A DNA stretch of 64,000 bases from Clostridiales bacterium (lineage in GTDB: Bacteria; Bacillota; Clostridia; Christensenellales; CAG-138). Below the pieces are notes generated by a model. It saw only the letters and a program-made list of their open reading frames with translations. It was not told where the DNA came from and ran no database searches. How positions within the stretch are numbered: position 1 is the first letter of the stretch; every line of letters begins with the position of its first letter. The stretch lies in contig SFIR01000007.1 of the NCBI GenBank assembly GCA_004556165.1, positions 1 to 64,000 of the forward strand, in the 5' to 3' direction. Position numbers and translations under genes: made by a program. Positions 20,411 to 31,078 of this stretch are shown piece by piece.

Positions 20411-20719
20411 ATGGCAAACTACAGAATCCGCATTAAGCTCAAAGCCTATGAGCACAATCTCATCGACCAGAGCGCAGAGAAGATCGTCGAAACGGCGAGG
20501 CGGACGGGCGCAAGGGTATCCGGCCCCATCCCTCTTCCCACCGAGAAGGAGATCATAACCATCCTCCGTTCTCCCCATGTCAATAAGGACTCGAGAGAGC
20601 AGTTTGAGATGCGTACCCATAAGCGCCTCATCGACATCCTTCAGCCCTCGTCCAAGACCGTTGACGCTCTGATGAAGCTCGACCTTCCCGCAGGCGTCGA
20701 TATCGAGATCAAGCTGTGA
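20411..20719 (+). CDS. rpsJ: Ribosomal protein uS10
   Basis: 102 residues, first gene of the S10 block. Small-subunit protein of the 30S head and the NusE transcription factor. Typical [24 protein letters not shown] and [10 protein letters not shown]. Start behind AAGGAGATAAAA. The codon use is strongly biased, as in all the ribosomal genes here. rplC follows after 19 bases. Confidence 0.98.
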   Translation: MANYRIRIKLKAYEHNLIDQSAEKIVETARRTGARVSGPIPLPTEKEIITILRSPHVNKDSREQFEMRTHKRLIDILQPSSKTVDALMKLDLPAGVDIEIKL

Positions 20720-20738
20720 TTTCGGAGGTAACAACACA

Positions 20739-21365
20739 ATGAAAAAAGCAATTTTGGGCAAAAAAGTCGGCATGACCCAGCTCTTCCGCGAGGACGGCAC
20801 CATGATCCCCGTCACCGTGGTTCTCGCAGGTCCCTGCCCCGTAACTCAGGTCAAGACCCTTGACCGCGACGGCTACAAGGCCGTTCAGATGGCATTCCAG
20901 CCCGTGCGCGAAAAGCTCATCACCAAGCCCCAGATGGGTCATCTCAAGAAGGCAGGCGTTGAAGCTCATAAGTACGTCAAGGAATTCAAACTCGATGATT
21001 GCGACAAGTTCGCTATCGGTGATGTCATTAAGGCCGATACCTTTGAAGCCGGTGAGCACGTTGACGTGACCGGCACCAGCAAGGGCAAGGGCTTTGAGGG
21101 CAACATCAAGAGGTGGAATCAGTCCCGCGGCCGCAAAACCCACGGTTCTCATTCCTACCGCGTAGCAGGTTCCATGGGCGCTTGCACCTATCCCGGCGAG
21201 GTTTTCAAGACCAAGCATCTCCCCGGCCATATGGGTCATGAGCGCGTTACCGTTCAGAACCTCGAAGTCGTCCGTGCAGATGGCGAGCGCAACCTGCTCC
21301 TCATCAAGGGCGCAATTCCCGGTGCAAAGGGCGGCCTCGTTCTCGTCCGCAGCACGGTTAAATAA
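20739..21365 (+). CDS. rplC: Ribosomal protein uL3
   Basis: 208 residues; starts KKAILGKKVGMTQLF, with the conserved loop around GACTYPGEVFKTKHLPGHMG that reaches the peptidyl-transferase region of the 50S. One of the first 50S assembly proteins. Start behind CGGAGG; 14 bases before rplD. Confidence 0.98.
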   Translation: MKKAILGKKVGMTQLFREDGTMIPVTVVLAGPCPVTQVKTLDRDGYKAVQMAFQPVREKLITKPQMGHLKKAGVEAHKYVKEFKLDDCDKFAIGDVIKADTFEAGEHVDVTGTSKGKGFEGNIKRWNQSRGRKTHGSHSYRVAGSMGACTYPGEVFKTKHLPGHMGHERVTVQNLEVVRADGERNLLLIKGAIPGAKGGLVLVRSTVK

Positions 21366-21379
21366 GAGGAGGAACCACA

Positions 21380-22000
21380 ATGCCTACTGTTAATGTTTAT
21401 GATGTAAACGGCAGCATCGTCGGTGAAATCGAGCTTTGCGAAGAAATCTTCGGCGCAGAGATCAACGTCCCCGCCATGCATGCATATGTTACCGCCTATA
21501 ACGCAAATCAGCGTCAGGGCACCCAGAGCGCAAAGACCCGTGCGGAGGTTTCCGGCGGCGGCAAAAAGCCCTGGAGGCAGAAGGGCACCGGCCGTGCCCG
21601 TCAGGGTTCAACCCGTTCTCCCCAGTGGACTCACGGCGGCGTAGTATTCGCTCCCAAGCCCCGCGATTATCGCATGAGCCTCAATAAGAAGCTCAAGAGG
21701 GTCGCTCTCAAGTCCGCTCTCTCATCCAAGGTCGCTGCCGATAAGCTCGTCGTTCTCGACAGCCTTACCCTCGAGCAGGCTAAGACCAAGGAAATGGTTA
21801 AGGTTCTTGCCAACCTGAAGCTCAATAATGCCCTCATCGTGCTCCCCGAGAATGACGTGAACGTCATCCGCGCCGCACGCAACATCCCCGGCATCGCTTC
21901 CACCACCGTCGGCACCCTTAACACCTACGAAGTTCTTAAGTACAACGCAGTCCTCATCACAAAGGCAGCCGTTGCAAAGGTCGAGGAGGTATACGCATAA
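21380..22000 (+). CDS. rplD: Ribosomal protein uL4
   Basis: 206 residues. Globular domain plus the extended loop with the QKGTGRARQGSTRSPQW motif that lines the peptide exit tunnel. In E. coli, L4 represses the S10 operon; the leader before rpsJ makes a similar role possible here. The stop overlaps the rplW start (TAATG). Confidence 0.98.
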   Translation: MPTVNVYDVNGSIVGEIELCEEIFGAEINVPAMHAYVTAYNANQRQGTQSAKTRAEVSGGGKKPWRQKGTGRARQGSTRSPQWTHGGVVFAPKPRDYRMSLNKKLKRVALKSALSSKVAADKLVVLDSLTLEQAKTKEMVKVLANLKLNNALIVLPENDVNVIRAARNIPGIASTTVGTLNTYEVLKYNAVLITKAAVAKVEEVYA

Positions 22001-22296
22001 TGAACGCTCATGACATTATTATCCGCCCCGTTCTCACCGAAAAGAGCTACGAGACCATAGCTAATAAGACTTATGTTTTCGTCGTTGCCAAGAAGGCGGG
22101 CAAGACCGAGATCAAGCAGGCTATCGAGGAGATCTTCCCCGGCGTCAAGGTTGATTCCGTCAATACCATAAACCGCCTCGGCAAGATCAGGAGGCAGGGC
22201 CGCTATGAAGGCCGCCGCGCTTCCACAAAGAAGGCGTACATCACCCTCACTAAAGACTCCAAGACCATCGATGCATTCGATAGTCTTGCACAGTAA
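22000..22296 (+). CDS. rplW: Ribosomal protein uL23
   Basis: 98 residues; [11 protein letters not shown] and KKAYITL are typical. It sits at the tunnel exit and docks trigger factor, SRP and the SecY translocon. It overlaps rplD by one base, so the two are translationally coupled. Confidence 0.97.
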   Translation: MNAHDIIIRPVLTEKSYETIANKTYVFVVAKKAGKTEIKQAIEEIFPGVKVDSVNTINRLGKIRRQGRYEGRRASTKKAYITLTKDSKTIDAFDSLAQ

Positions 22297-22307
22297 GGAG
22301 GCACATA

Positions 22308-23141
22308 ATGGCTATCAGAAAGATTAAGCCCAATACTCCGGGTCAGCGTTTTATGACGGTCTCCACCTATGAGGAGATCACCTGCAAGACCCCCGAGCGC
22401 TCCCTTATGGAATCGCTCAAGTCCAATGCCGGCCGCAACAACCGCGGCAGGATCACCGTTCGTCACCGCGGCGGCGGCGCAAAGCGCCAGTATCGTATCA
22501 TCGACTTCAAGCGCAATAAGGACGGTATCCCCGCAACCGTTGCCACCATCGAATACGACCCCAACCGCAGCGCGAATATCGCTCTTGTAAAGTATGCTGA
22601 CGGCGAAAAGCGCTACATCATCGCTCCCTTCGGCCTCAAGGTCGGCGAGACCATTGTTTCCGGCGAGAGCGCCGATATCAAGGTCGGCAATGCTCTGCCC
22701 CTCCGCAACATCCCCGTCGGCACCATGGTTCACTGCATTGAGCTGCTCCCCGGCAAGGGCGCACAGCTCGTCCGCAGCGCAGGCAATGCCGCTCAGCTCC
22801 TTGCTAAGGAGAATAAGTACGCTCAGGTACGTCTTCCCAGCGGCGAAGTCCGCCTCATCCCCCTCGGCTGCAAGGCAACCATCGGTCAGGTAGGCAATAT
22901 CGACTCCGTCAACATCAAGCTCGGTAAAGCAGGCCGTACCCGTCACATGGGCTTCCGTCCCACCGTTCGCGGTTCCGTCATGAACCCCAACGATCACCCC
23001 CATGGCGGTGGTGAGGGCAAATCACCCATCGGTCGCCCCGGTCCCGTTACTCCTTGGGGTAAGCCCGCTCTCGGCTATAAGACCAGGAAGACCAAGAATA
23101 TCAATGATAAGTATATCGTCCGCCGCAGGGACGGTAAGTGA
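22308..23141 (+). CDS. rplB: Ribosomal protein uL2
   Basis: 277 residues, normal length. Contains the conserved C-terminal segment [19 protein letters not shown] with the histidine near the peptidyl-transferase centre. Needed for subunit joining. Start behind AAGGAGG. Confidence 0.98.
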   Translation: MAIRKIKPNTPGQRFMTVSTYEEITCKTPERSLMESLKSNAGRNNRGRITVRHRGGGAKRQYRIIDFKRNKDGIPATVATIEYDPNRSANIALVKYADGEKRYIIAPFGLKVGETIVSGESADIKVGNALPLRNIPVGTMVHCIELLPGKGAQLVRSAGNAAQLLAKENKYAQVRLPSGEVRLIPLGCKATIGQVGNIDSVNIKLGKAGRTRHMGFRPTVRGSVMNPNDHPHGGGEGKSPIGRPGPVTPWGKPALGYKTRKTKNINDKYIVRRRDGK

Positions 23142-23164
23142 TCTAAGAAGGGAGAATTGAAACA

Positions 23165-23446
23165 ATGAGTAGGTCAATCAAGAAGGGCCCGTTTGTCAGC
23201 GAAAGGCTGCTTGCAAGGATCGTTGAAATGAACAATTCCGGCAAGAAGTCCGTTGTCAAGACCTGGTCCAGAGCATCAACCATTTTCCCCGACATGATCG
23301 GTCACACTATCGCCGTACATGACGGCAGGAAGCATGTCCCCGTATACATCACCGAAGACATGATCGGACATAAGCTGGGAGAATTCGCTCCCACCCGTAC
23401 CTTCCGTGGCCACCGCGGCTCCGAAAAGGCAACGCGTGCTAAATAA
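23165..23446 (+). CDS. rpsS: Ribosomal protein uS19
   Basis: 93 residues; [15 protein letters not shown] and [16 protein letters not shown] identify it. Head of the 30S, bound with S13. Start behind GGGAG. Confidence 0.98.
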   Translation: MSRSIKKGPFVSERLLARIVEMNNSGKKSVVKTWSRASTIFPDMIGHTIAVHDGRKHVPVYITEDMIGHKLGEFAPTRTFRGHRGSEKATRAK

Positions 23447-23460
23447 GGAGGACATAAGAA

Positions 23461-23850
23461 ATGGCAACCAGATCTAAAGAAAAGACTATGCTTCGCAGGG
23501 AAAACGCCGAAAAGCGCCCCCATGCGACCGCTAAGTACATCCGTATCAGCTCCCGTAAGGTCAAGATCGTCATCGATCTTATCAGGGGCAAGAGCGTAGA
23601 CGAAGCAGAAGCTATCCTTATGTATACCCCCAAGGCAGCAAGCGAGCCCACCCTCAAGCTTCTGAGGAGCGCAATCGCAAATGCCGAGAACAACCTCGAT
23701 ATGGATAGGCATGAGCTGTATGTCGCAGAAATATACGCCAATCAGGGCCCGACCCTCAGGCGTTACAGGGCAGGCAGCAGGGGCAGCGCTTCGAGGATCC
23801 GCAAGCGCACGAGCCATATCGGCATCGTTCTTGATAAGAAAGCCGAGTAA
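23461..23850 (+). CDS. rplV: Ribosomal protein uL22
   Basis: 129 residues. The N-terminus carries about 18 extra basic residues before the usual [16 protein letters not shown] core. The C-terminal loop [16 protein letters not shown] lies at the tunnel constriction, the site of macrolide-resistance changes. Start behind AAGGAGG. Confidence 0.97.
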   Translation: MATRSKEKTMLRRENAEKRPHATAKYIRISSRKVKIVIDLIRGKSVDEAEAILMYTPKAASEPTLKLLRSAIANAENNLDMDRHELYVAEIYANQGPTLRRYRAGSRGSASRIRKRTSHIGIVLDKKAE

Positions 23851-23862
23851 GAGGAGGATATT

Positions 23863-24510
23863 ATGGGACAGAAAGTTAATCCGCATGGCTTCCGTGTAGG
23901 CGTTATCAAGGATTGGAATACCCGCTGGTACGCAAACAAGAAGGATTTCGCTAACTACCTCGTTGAGGATAACAAGATCAGGGATTTCCTGAAGAACAAG
24001 TATTACGAAGCAGGCATTGCCTATATCGGGATCGAGCGCGCCGCCAATAAGGCGACCGTCAGCATCCATACCGGTCGTCCCGGTATGCTCATCGGCAAGG
24101 GCGGCGTCGGCGTTGATACCATCAAGGCCGAGCTCGCAGCTCTCACCGGAAGGACCGTCAATGTCAATATCATCGAAGTCCGCAATCCCGATGCAAACGC
24201 TCAGCTCGTTGCTGAAAATATCGCAGCCGCACTCGAAAAGAGGACCTCTTTCCGCCGTGCGATGAAGCAGTCCCTGAGCCGTGCCATGAAGGCAGGCGCA
24301 AAGGGAATCAAGGTCAAGTGCAGCGGCCGCCTCGGCGGTGCCGAAATTGCAAGGACCGAAGGTTACAACGAGGGTTCGACTCCCCTCCAGACCATCCGTG
24401 CCGATATCGAGTACGGTTTCGCTGAGGCAAAGACCACCTACGGTCGTATCGGCGTTAAGGTTTGGATTTACAAGGGTGAGGTTCTCAACCGTCGTGCCAG
24501 GAAAGCTTAA
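23863..24510 (+). CDS. rpsC: Ribosomal protein uS3
   Basis: 215 residues; starts [15 protein letters not shown]-type RNA-binding domain, C-terminal half with [12 protein letters not shown] and GRIGVKVWI. Part of the mRNA entry channel and helicase activity of the 30S. Confidence 0.98.
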   Translation: MGQKVNPHGFRVGVIKDWNTRWYANKKDFANYLVEDNKIRDFLKNKYYEAGIAYIGIERAANKATVSIHTGRPGMLIGKGGVGVDTIKAELAALTGRTVNVNIIEVRNPDANAQLVAENIAAALEKRTSFRRAMKQSLSRAMKAGAKGIKVKCSGRLGGAEIARTEGYNEGSTPLQTIRADIEYGFAEAKTTYGRIGVKVWIYKGEVLNRRARKA

Positions 24511-24524
24511 GGAGGATAACAACC

Positions 24525-24953
24525 ATGTTAATGCCTAAGAGAGTAAAACGCCGCAGGGTACATCGTGGCCGTATGAAGGGCACAGCTCAGCGCGGAAACA
24601 TCATCGCATACGGCGAATATGGCCTCGTTGCAATGGAGCCCGCATGGGTCACCAGCAACCAGATCGAAGCAGCCCGTGTTGCAATGACCCGTTACATGAA
24701 GCGTAACGGTAAGGTTTGGGTTGATATCTTCCCCGACAAGCCCGTTACCGAAAAGCCTGCCGAGACCCGAATGGGTTCCGGTAAAGGTTCTCCCGAGTAT
24801 TGGGTAGCAGTCGTTAAGCCCGGCAGGATCCTCTTCGAGATCGCCGATGTTGACGAAGCAACCGCAAGGGAGGCACTGCGCCTTGCAATGCACAAGCTTC
24901 CGCTCAAGTGCAAGTTCATGAAGAAACCCGTCGAAGAAAAGGTGGAGGGCTAA
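24525..24953 (+). CDS. rplP: Ribosomal protein uL16
   Basis: 142 residues; [19 protein letters not shown] start, then [18 protein letters not shown]. It organises the 50S A-site. The first ATG (24525) is best placed behind GGAGGAT. rpmC follows after 6 bases. Confidence 0.98.
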   Translation: MLMPKRVKRRRVHRGRMKGTAQRGNIIAYGEYGLVAMEPAWVTSNQIEAARVAMTRYMKRNGKVWVDIFPDKPVTEKPAETRMGSGKGSPEYWVAVVKPGRILFEIADVDEATAREALRLAMHKLPLKCKFMKKPVEEKVEG

Positions 24954-24959
24954 GCTACT

Positions 24960-25154
24960 ATGAATAAGAAGGAATTGGAAAAGCTCAAGCAGCTTACCAC
25001 TGAAGAACTCGTCGCCAAGGAAAAGGATCTCAAGGCTGAGCTGTTCAACCTCAGGTTCCAGCATGCAACCGGATCGCTCACCAACCCCATGCGTATGAAG
25101 GAATGCAAGCGCGACATCGCAAGGGTCAAGACTCTCATCAACGAACGAGTATAA
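24960..25154 (+). CDS. rpmC: Ribosomal protein uL29
   Basis: 64 residues; [25 protein letters not shown], a two-helix protein near the tunnel exit. Its ribosome-binding site lies in the end of rplP (GGAGGGC). Confidence 0.97.
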   Translation: MNKKELEKLKQLTTEELVAKEKDLKAELFNLRFQHATGSLTNPMRMKECKRDIARVKTLINERV

Positions 25155-25169
25155 CAGGGAGGATATAGA

Positions 25170-25442
25170 ATGGAAATGAATAATGCTCCCGTAAGGGGCT
25201 TCCGCAAGACCCGTGTCGGTATCGTCGTAAGCGACAAGATGGATAAGACCATCGTAGTCGAGGTCAAGACCAAGGTTCGTCATCCCCTCTACGGAAAGAT
25301 GATCAACCACACTCTGAAGGTCAAGGCTCATGACGAAGAGAATGCCTGCGGTATCGGTGATACCGTCAGGATTATGGAGACCCGTCCGCTGTCCAAGGAT
25401 AAGCGTTGGCGCATGGTCGAAATCATTGAGAAGGCTAAGTAA
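25170..25442 (+). CDS. rpsQ: Ribosomal protein uS17
   Basis: 90 residues; [21 protein letters not shown] and RPLSKDKRW are typical. Primary 16S rRNA binder. ATG at 25170 behind GGGAGG; a second ATG two codons on is possible. Confidence 0.97.
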   Translation: MEMNNAPVRGFRKTRVGIVVSDKMDKTIVVEVKTKVRHPLYGKMINHTLKVKAHDEENACGIGDTVRIMETRPLSKDKRWRMVEIIEKAK

Positions 25443-25459
25443 GCCGAGGGAGGAACAAC

Positions 25460-25828
25460 ATGATTCAACCGCAAACCAGGTTAAAGGTCGCCGATAACAG
25501 CGGCGCAAAGGAAATTATGTGCATCCGAGTACTTGGCGGTTCTACCAGGAAGTTTGCATCCATCGGTGATGTCATCGTAGCTTCCGTTAAGAGCGCTACC
25601 CCCGGCGGCACTGTTAAGAAGAAGGATGTTGTCAAGGCAGTCGTAGTCCGCACTGCTACCGGCGTACATCGTCCCGACGGCAGTCATATCTGCTTCGACG
25701 ATAACGCCGCTGTCATCATCAATGACCAGAAGCAGCCCCGCGGCACCCGTATCTTCGGGCCGGTCGCAAGGGAACTGCGTGAGAAGGACTATATGAAGAT
25801 AGTCTCTCTCGCACCCGAAGTGCTGTAA
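25460..25828 (+). CDS. rplN: Ribosomal protein uL14
   Basis: 122 residues; [18 protein letters not shown] and [14 protein letters not shown]. Located at the subunit interface next to L19; target of the silencing factor RsfS. Confidence 0.98.
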   Translation: MIQPQTRLKVADNSGAKEIMCIRVLGGSTRKFASIGDVIVASVKSATPGGTVKKKDVVKAVVVRTATGVHRPDGSHICFDDNAAVIINDQKQPRGTRIFGPVARELREKDYMKIVSLAPEVL

Positions 25829-25840
25829 GGAGGAAGAAGT

Positions 25841-26182
25841 ATGAGCAGTAAGCTTAACATCAGAACCGGCGATACCGTTATGGTCATCTCCGGTGACAGC
25901 ATGAATGATGTAGGCAAGACCGGCAAGGTCATCAAGGTCTACCCCGCAGCACAGCGCGCGATCGTTTCCGGCAGGAACATGATCGTCCGTCACGTCAAGC
26001 CCCGCCAGCAGGGTCAGGAGGGCGGCAGGCTCACCATGGAAGGAACCATTCATATTTCCAACCTGATGCTCGTCTGCCCCAACTGCAAGCAGCCCACCCG
26101 CGTAGGCCATTCCTTCATCGAGAAGAACGGCAAACAGGTCAAGGTTCGCACCTGCAAGAAGTGCGGTAAGAACATCGACTGA
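25841..26182 (+). CDS. rplX: Ribosomal protein uL24
   Basis: 113 residues with the KOW motif in [20 protein letters not shown] and two CxxC pairs (CPNCK, CKKC) near the C-terminus that could bind zinc. Starts 50S assembly. Confidence 0.97.
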   Translation: MSSKLNIRTGDTVMVISGDSMNDVGKTGKVIKVYPAAQRAIVSGRNMIVRHVKPRQQGQEGGRLTMEGTIHISNLMLVCPNCKQPTRVGHSFIEKNGKQVKVRTCKKCGKNID

Positions 26183-26199
26183 GTAAGGAGGTAATTACT

Positions 26200-26811
26200 G
26201 TGGCAAAGAAAGAAACAGCTCAGGTTTCCAAGAAAAATGCAAAGCAGCAGGAAGCCGCACCGTTCACCGAGCCCGCTCGTCTCCGCGTCAGGTATAAGGA
26301 GATCGTACCTCAGCTCGTTGAAAAGTTCAATTATCAGAACCCCATGGAAGTCCCCAAGCTTGAGAAGATCGTTCTCAATATGGGTCTCGGCTCCGATAAG
26401 GATAATCCCAAGGGTATCGATGCAGCAGTCGAAGAGCTCGGCATCATTGCAGGACAGAAGCCCGTTATCACCAAGGCTAAGAAGTCAGTTGCAAACTTCA
26501 AAGTCCGTCAGGGCATGAACGTCGGCGCAAAGGTCACCCTCCGCGGCGACCGTATGTACTATTTCGCCGACAAGCTCATGAACATCGTTCTCCCCCGCGT
26601 CCGCGACTTCCGCGGCGTGTCGGACACCAGCTTCGACGGCAGGGGCAACTATGCTATGGGTCTTAAGGAACAGCTGATTTTCCCGGAAATCAACTATGAC
26701 GATGTCGATAAGGTCCGCGGTATGGATGTCATCTTCGTCACCACCGCTAAGACCGATGAAGAGGCCAAAGAGCTTCTCAGGCTCTTGGGCATGCCCTTCG
26801 CGAATAACTGA
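26200..26811 (+). CDS. rplE: Ribosomal protein uL5 with N-terminal extension
   Basis: 203 residues, longer than the usual 180. About 24 Lys/Gln/Ala-rich residues precede the normal start region [20 protein letters not shown] start behind AAGGAGG, well spaced, so the extension is probably real; no later start codon with a ribosome-binding site is seen. Core motifs are VLNMGLG and [18 protein letters not shown]. Binds 5S rRNA. Confidence 0.95.
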   Translation: MAKKETAQVSKKNAKQQEAAPFTEPARLRVRYKEIVPQLVEKFNYQNPMEVPKLEKIVLNMGLGSDKDNPKGIDAAVEELGIIAGQKPVITKAKKSVANFKVRQGMNVGAKVTLRGDRMYYFADKLMNIVLPRVRDFRGVSDTSFDGRGNYAMGLKEQLIFPEINYDDVDKVRGMDVIFVTTAKTDEEAKELLRLLGMPFANN

Positions 26812-26825
26812 GGAGGATTAAACTA

Positions 26826-27011
26826 ATGGCAAAGACTTCATTAAAGAATAAGCAGCAGGCTACTCCCAAGTATTCCACCAGGGCTTACACCCGTTGCCGT
26901 ATCTGCGGCAGGCCCCACGCCGTTCTTCGCAAGTACGGTATCTGCCGCGTATGCTTCCGCGAGCTCGCTTACAAGGGCGAGATCCCCGGTGTCCGCAAGG
27001 CAAGTTGGTAA
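26826..27011 (+). CDS. rpsN: Ribosomal protein uS14, zinc type
   Basis: 61 residues with the CRICG..CRVC zinc ribbon of the short S14 (type Z) found in Firmicutes. Head of the 30S. Start behind GGAGGATT. Confidence 0.97.
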   Translation: MAKTSLKNKQQATPKYSTRAYTRCRICGRPHAVLRKYGICRVCFRELAYKGEIPGVRKASW

Positions 27012-27025
27012 AGGAGGACTATACA

Positions 27026-27424
27026 ATGCTCGTAACAGATCCCATTGCTGATATGCTCACCCGTATCCGCAACGCTCTCATCGTGAAGCACGATACCGTT
27101 GAGGTTCCCGTTTCCGTCATGAAGCGTTCAATCGCCGATATTCTCCTGAATGAAGGCTATATCAAGGGCTACACCATCAATGAAGAGGGCGTTGAGCCCA
27201 TGATGGTTATTAACCTCAAGTACGGCCCCAACCGTCAGAAGGTTATCACCGGCCTCAAGCGCATCTCCAAGCCCGGTCTGCGCGTATATGCCCGTAAGGA
27301 CAACCTGCCCAAGGTTCTCAACGGTCTCGGCATCGCCATCATCTCTACCTCAAAGGGTATTATGACCGACCGTGAAGCAAGGAAGCAGGGCGTAGGCGGC
27401 GAAGTTCTCGCTTACATCTGGTAA
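27026..27424 (+). CDS. rpsH: Ribosomal protein uS8
   Basis: 132 residues; [15 protein letters not shown] start, [12 protein letters not shown] and C-terminal [11 protein letters not shown] at 27026 behind AAGGAGG. In E. coli, S8 represses the spc operon. A 110-base gap with a hairpin follows it here. Confidence 0.97.
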   Translation: MLVTDPIADMLTRIRNALIVKHDTVEVPVSVMKRSIADILLNEGYIKGYTINEEGVEPMMVINLKYGPNRQKVITGLKRISKPGLRVYARKDNLPKVLNGLGIAIISTSKGIMTDREARKQGVGGEVLAYIW

Positions 27425-27459
27425 AAAGCGTTTAATGCGCTGAAATAGCTTTAATGCTG

Positions 27460-27485
27460 CCGCATTCCGCGCATGCGGAGTGCGG
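27460..27485 (+). promoter_or_regulatory. Intercistronic hairpin between rpsH and rplF
   Basis: CCGCATTCCGC (27460-27470) pairs with GCGGAGTGCGG (27475-27485): 11 bp with one G-U, loop GCAT. No T run follows directly, so processing, mRNA stability or protein binding is likelier than termination. Confidence 0.65.
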
Positions 27486-27534
27486 AGGCAATAAATAAAT
27501 CAAACATTTTTCAAAAATTTTTGGAGGTGCAAAA

Positions 27535-28071
27535 ATGTCTCGAATCGGAAAACATCCGATAACTGTTCCTGCCGGAGTGACAATCACGGTTTCTGACGAC
27601 AACACCGTTGTAGTCAAGGGCCCCAAAGGTCAGCTCTCCGAAAAGATTTCCCCCAGGATGAAGATCAATGTTGAGGGAAATATCATCAAGGTTGAAAGGC
27701 CCAGTGACGATAAGGAGGATCGCTCTCTCCACGGACTCTCCCGTACCCTCATCAATAACATGGTCGTTGGCGTAACCACCGGCTTCGAGAAGAAGCTCGA
27801 GATCAACGGTACCGGTTACAGGGCACAGAAGACCGGCGATAAGCTCGTCCTTAACTTGGGTTATTCCCATCCTGTAGAATTTGTAGACGGCGACGTCACT
27901 TTCGAGGTTCCTGCTCCCAACCGCATCACGGTCAAGGGCATCAGCAAGCAGAGAGTCGGTCAGGTCGCCGCAGAGGTCCGTGCGGCTCGTGAGCCTGAAC
28001 CCTACAAGGGCAAGGGTATCAAGTATGACTACGAAGTCATTCTCCGCAAGGAAGGCAAGACCGGTAAGTAA
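27535..28071 (+). CDS. rplF: Ribosomal protein uL6
   Basis: 178 residues; [15 protein letters not shown] start and the C-terminal [15 protein letters not shown]. Two similar beta-rich domains, at the base of the L7/L12 stalk. Start behind GGAGGTG. Confidence 0.98.
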   Translation: MSRIGKHPITVPAGVTITVSDDNTVVVKGPKGQLSEKISPRMKINVEGNIIKVERPSDDKEDRSLHGLSRTLINNMVVGVTTGFEKKLEINGTGYRAQKTGDKLVLNLGYSHPVEFVDGDVTFEVPAPNRITVKGISKQRVGQVAAEVRAAREPEPYKGKGIKYDYEVILRKEGKTGK

Positions 28072-28089
28072 CAGGAGGAGTATAGCAAT

Positions 28090-28458
28090 ATGATTAGTAA
28101 GCTTGATAAGAATGCAAAGCGCAAAGCACGCCATTACCGTATGCGCAGGCATATCATCGGCACGCCCGCAAGACCCCGTCTGTGCGTTTACCGCAGCCTG
28201 AACCATATCTATGCACAGGTCATCGATGACGAGATCGGCGCGACTCTCGCAGCAGCTTCCACCGTTGAGAAGGATATTATCGCTCAGCTCGACGGCAAGA
28301 ACAAGAAGGAAGCAGCATTCCTCGTCGGTGAGATCGTTGCAAAGCGCGCTCTCGATAAGGGCGTTCAGAAGGTCGTATTCGACCGCGGCGGTTATCTCTA
28401 CACCGGTCGTGTAGAGCAGCTTGCAGCCGGCGCCCGTAAGGCCGGTCTGGATTTCTAA
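28090..28458 (+). CDS. rplR: Ribosomal protein uL18
   Basis: 122 residues; [20 protein letters not shown] and [14 protein letters not shown]. Binds 5S rRNA with L5. Start behind AGGAGGAG. Confidence 0.98.
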   Translation: MISKLDKNAKRKARHYRMRRHIIGTPARPRLCVYRSLNHIYAQVIDDEIGATLAAASTVEKDIIAQLDGKNKKEAAFLVGEIVAKRALDKGVQKVVFDRGGYLYTGRVEQLAAGARKAGLDF

Positions 28459-28470
28459 GGAGGTATACAA

Positions 28471-28983
28471 ATGCAGAATAACAGGCGTAATTTCACTCCG
28501 GAAGTCCCGGAATTCAAGGAAAAGCTCGTCGCCGTCAACCGCGTTGCAAAGGTTGTTAAGGGCGGTAAGATCTTCCGTTTCTCTGCTCTCATGGTCATCG
28601 GCGATGAGAAGGGCCGCGTTGGCGTCGGTATGGGCAAGGCAGCCGAAATCCCCGAAGCAGTCCGTAAGGGCGTCGAGGATGCAAAGCGCCATCTCGTAAC
28701 CGTACCCATCGTCGGAACTACCATCCCCCATGCCGTTGAGGGTAAGTTCTCCAAGGGCCATGTCCGTATGCTCCCCGCTGAACCCGGTACCGGTGTTATC
28801 GCAGGCGGTCCCGTTCGTGACGTCCTCGAATGCGTAGGCATCAAGGATATCCGTACCAAGAGCTACGGTTCCAATAACCCCGCAAACTGCGTCAAGGCTA
28901 CCATCAATGGTCTGACCCAGCTCCGCACCGCAGAGCAGGTCGCTCGCCTCAGGGGCAAGACCGTTGAAGAGATCCTTGGTTGA
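28471..28983 (+). CDS. rpsE: Ribosomal protein uS5
   Basis: 170 residues; double-stranded RNA-binding fold then [15 protein letters not shown] and [12 protein letters not shown]. Translational accuracy and mRNA entry channel. Confidence 0.98.
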   Translation: MQNNRRNFTPEVPEFKEKLVAVNRVAKVVKGGKIFRFSALMVIGDEKGRVGVGMGKAAEIPEAVRKGVEDAKRHLVTVPIVGTTIPHAVEGKFSKGHVRMLPAEPGTGVIAGGPVRDVLECVGIKDIRTKSYGSNNPANCVKATINGLTQLRTAEQVARLRGKTVEEILG

Positions 28984-28999
28984 TCGGAGGAAAAGAACT

Positions 29000-29188
29000 A
29001 TGGCAAAATCTCTTAAAGTTACCCTTGTGAGGAGCCCCATCGGCGCTCTTAAAGATCAGCAGGCAACCGTTGCCGCTCTCGGTCTTCACAAGATGAATCA
29101 CACCGTCGTTAAGCCCGACAATGCTTGCATCCGCGGTATGATTTTCAAAGTCAAGCACCTTGTTAAGGTTGAAGAAGTAGACGAATAA
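29000..29188 (+). CDS. rpmD: Ribosomal protein uL30
   Basis: 62 residues; [22 protein letters not shown] at 29000 behind CGGAGG; an in-frame extension to 28964 overlaps rpsE and is not used. Confidence 0.96.
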   Translation: MAKSLKVTLVRSPIGALKDQQATVAALGLHKMNHTVVKPDNACIRGMIFKVKHLVKVEEVDE

Positions 29189-29200
29189 GGAGGTCCCCGA

Positions 29201-29641
29201 ATGAATCTGCATGAGCTTAAACCTGCTGAAGGTTCCACCAGCGCAAGGAAGCGCGTCGGCCGCGGCTCCGGTTCCGGCATCGGCAAGACTTCCGGTTACG
29301 GTCATAAGGGCCAGAAGGCCCGCAGCGGAAGCAAGAAGAACGGATTTGAAGGCGGTCAGATGCCTCTGCCCCGTCGTCTCCCGAAGAGAGGCTTCCACAA
29401 CAATTTCATGAAAGTGTACTCCGTTATCAATATCTCCGAGCTTGAGTGCTTCGATAATGATACGGTCATCACCGCTGAGCTGCTCAAGGATATGGGCATC
29501 ATCAGCAAAATCGAGAAGGACGGCCTCAAGGTTCTCGGCCGTGGCGAGCTTACAAAGCGTCTGACAGTTAAGGCAGCAAAGGTTTCTAAGACAGCCCAGG
29601 AAGCTATCGCAGCGGTGGGCGGAACTGTTGAGGTGATCTAA
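29201..29641 (+). CDS. rplO: Ribosomal protein uL15
   Basis: 146 residues; the Gly-rich [20 protein letters not shown] segment and [11 protein letters not shown]. Its stop is directly followed by the secY start, giving translational coupling. Confidence 0.98.
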   Translation: MNLHELKPAEGSTSARKRVGRGSGSGIGKTSGYGHKGQKARSGSKKNGFEGGQMPLPRRLPKRGFHNNFMKVYSVINISELECFDNDTVITAELLKDMGIISKIEKDGLKVLGRGELTKRLTVKAAKVSKTAQEAIAAVGGTVEVI

Positions 29642-31000
29642 GTGTTTAAAACTATCATCAACGCTTGGAAGGTGAAGGATATCCGCACTAAGATGCTGTA
29701 CACACTGCTTCTCATCGTTGTGTACCGCCTCGGTTCCTTCATCCCCGTTCCCGGAGTCGATGCAGAAGCCCTCTCGCAGCTGGTTTCACAGTACGACTTC
29801 CTCAACTTCCTCGATTTGTTCTCCGGCGGTTCTCTCAGCCAGTTCTCCATCTTCGCAATGGGTATTTCACCCTACATCACCGCTTCCATTATCCTGCAGC
29901 TTCTCACCATCGCATTCCCGAAGCTTGAGAAGCTCTCTCATGAGGAAGACGGTCAGAAGAAGATCGAGAGGGCTACCCGCTATGTCGGCATCGGTCTTGC
30001 ACTGATTCAGTCCGTAAGTATCGTTGTCGGTCTCAGCAGCAGCAACGCTAATCTGCTCAAGGACATCACCTGGTTCGGAAATTCCGGCTTCGGAACCTTC
30101 ATGAACGGCATTATGCCCTATGTCACGGTCGGCTTCTGCTGCACCGCAGGTACCGCATTCCTGATGTGGATGGGCGAAAGGATCAACGAAAAGGGTATCG
30201 GCAACGGTATCTCCATCCTGATCTTCGCCTCCATCGTATCCTCCGTTCCTCAGGTTGTTATCAACCTCATCAACGGCACCTTCCACATCAGCCCCGTTAT
30301 CGAAAACAATGTCCCCGTTTTCTATAAGTGGTGGTATTTCCTCGTAGTTATCGCAGTCGTTCTCATCCTTGTTGTCGGCATCATTCTGGTTGACAAGGCT
30401 GTCCGCAAGATTCCCGTCCAGTATGCAAAGCGCGTAGTCGGCAGGAAGACCTACGGCGGTGCTGCGACCCACATCCCCCTCAAGGCAAATGCTAACGGCG
30501 TTATGCCCCTCATCTTCGCAATGACCATTCTTCAGGTCCCTGCGATGATAGGTCAGTTCTGGCCCAACGGCAAATTCTACGCTTTCGTATCCAAGTACCT
30601 GAGCGCAGGCTCCACCAATGCATTGGGTCTTGCGATCTACTACGTTCTCTATGCACTCCTCATCGTAGGCTTTGCATACTTCTATTCCTCAATCACCTTC
30701 AATCCTGTTGAGATCTCCAAGAATCTCCAGCAGAACGGTGGTTTCATCCCCGGAATCCGTCCCGGTCGCCCCACTTCCGATTATCTGAAGAAGAAGTGCA
30801 GCCGCCTCACCATGTTCGGTGCGCTCTTCCTCATGGTCATCGCAATCGTCCCGACCGTATTCCTCAAGATACTGGACATCAATGTTCTTTCATCATTCGG
30901 TCCTACCAGCATCCTGATCATGATCAGCGTTTCGCTTGAAATCGCGGATCAGCTCGACTCGCTGCTGCTCATGAGGAATTATAAGGGCTTCCTCGGTTAA
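29642..31000 (+). CDS. secY: Preprotein translocase channel subunit SecY
   Basis: 452 residues, ten membrane helices. Forms the protein-conducting channel worked by SecA. The plug region follows GSFIPVPGVD; the cytoplasmic loop with RFAYFYSSITFNP-type sequence (here GFAYFYSSITFNPVE) and GFIPGIRPGRPT bind SecA and ribosome. GTG start at 29642 directly after the rplO stop, with GAGGTGA upstream. Confidence 0.97.
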   Translation: MFKTIINAWKVKDIRTKMLYTLLLIVVYRLGSFIPVPGVDAEALSQLVSQYDFLNFLDLFSGGSLSQFSIFAMGISPYITASIILQLLTIAFPKLEKLSHEEDGQKKIERATRYVGIGLALIQSVSIVVGLSSSNANLLKDITWFGNSGFGTFMNGIMPYVTVGFCCTAGTAFLMWMGERINEKGIGNGISILIFASIVSSVPQVVINLINGTFHISPVIENNVPVFYKWWYFLVVIAVVLILVVGIILVDKAVRKIPVQYAKRVVGRKTYGGAATHIPLKANANGVMPLIFAMTILQVPAMIGQFWPNGKFYAFVSKYLSAGSTNALGLAIYYVLYALLIVGFAYFYSSITFNPVEISKNLQQNGGFIPGIRPGRPTSDYLKKKCSRLTMFGALFLMVIAIVPTVFLKILDINVLSSFGPTSILIMISVSLEIADQLDSLLLMRNYKGFLG

Positions 31001-31013
31001 TAATAAGCTAAAT

Positions 31014-31047
31014 GCATAGGGAGATCCTTTATAGGGTATCCCTATGC
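31014..31047 (+). promoter_or_regulatory. Hairpin between secY and adk
   Basis: GCATAGGGA (31014-31022) pairs with TCCCTATGC (31039-31047), 9 bp perfect, with an inner CCT/AGG helix. The downstream tail AAATCTTTCTCT is only moderately T-rich, so it could be a leaky terminator or an mRNA processing site. Confidence 0.6.
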
Positions 31048-31078
31048 AAATCTTTCTCTGAAGAAGGTAAAATTCAAT

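Noticed and set aside
27511..29040. 509-codon minus-strand frame across rplF-rplR-rpsE
   Set aside because: Antisense of three unmistakable ribosomal protein genes with strong codon bias.
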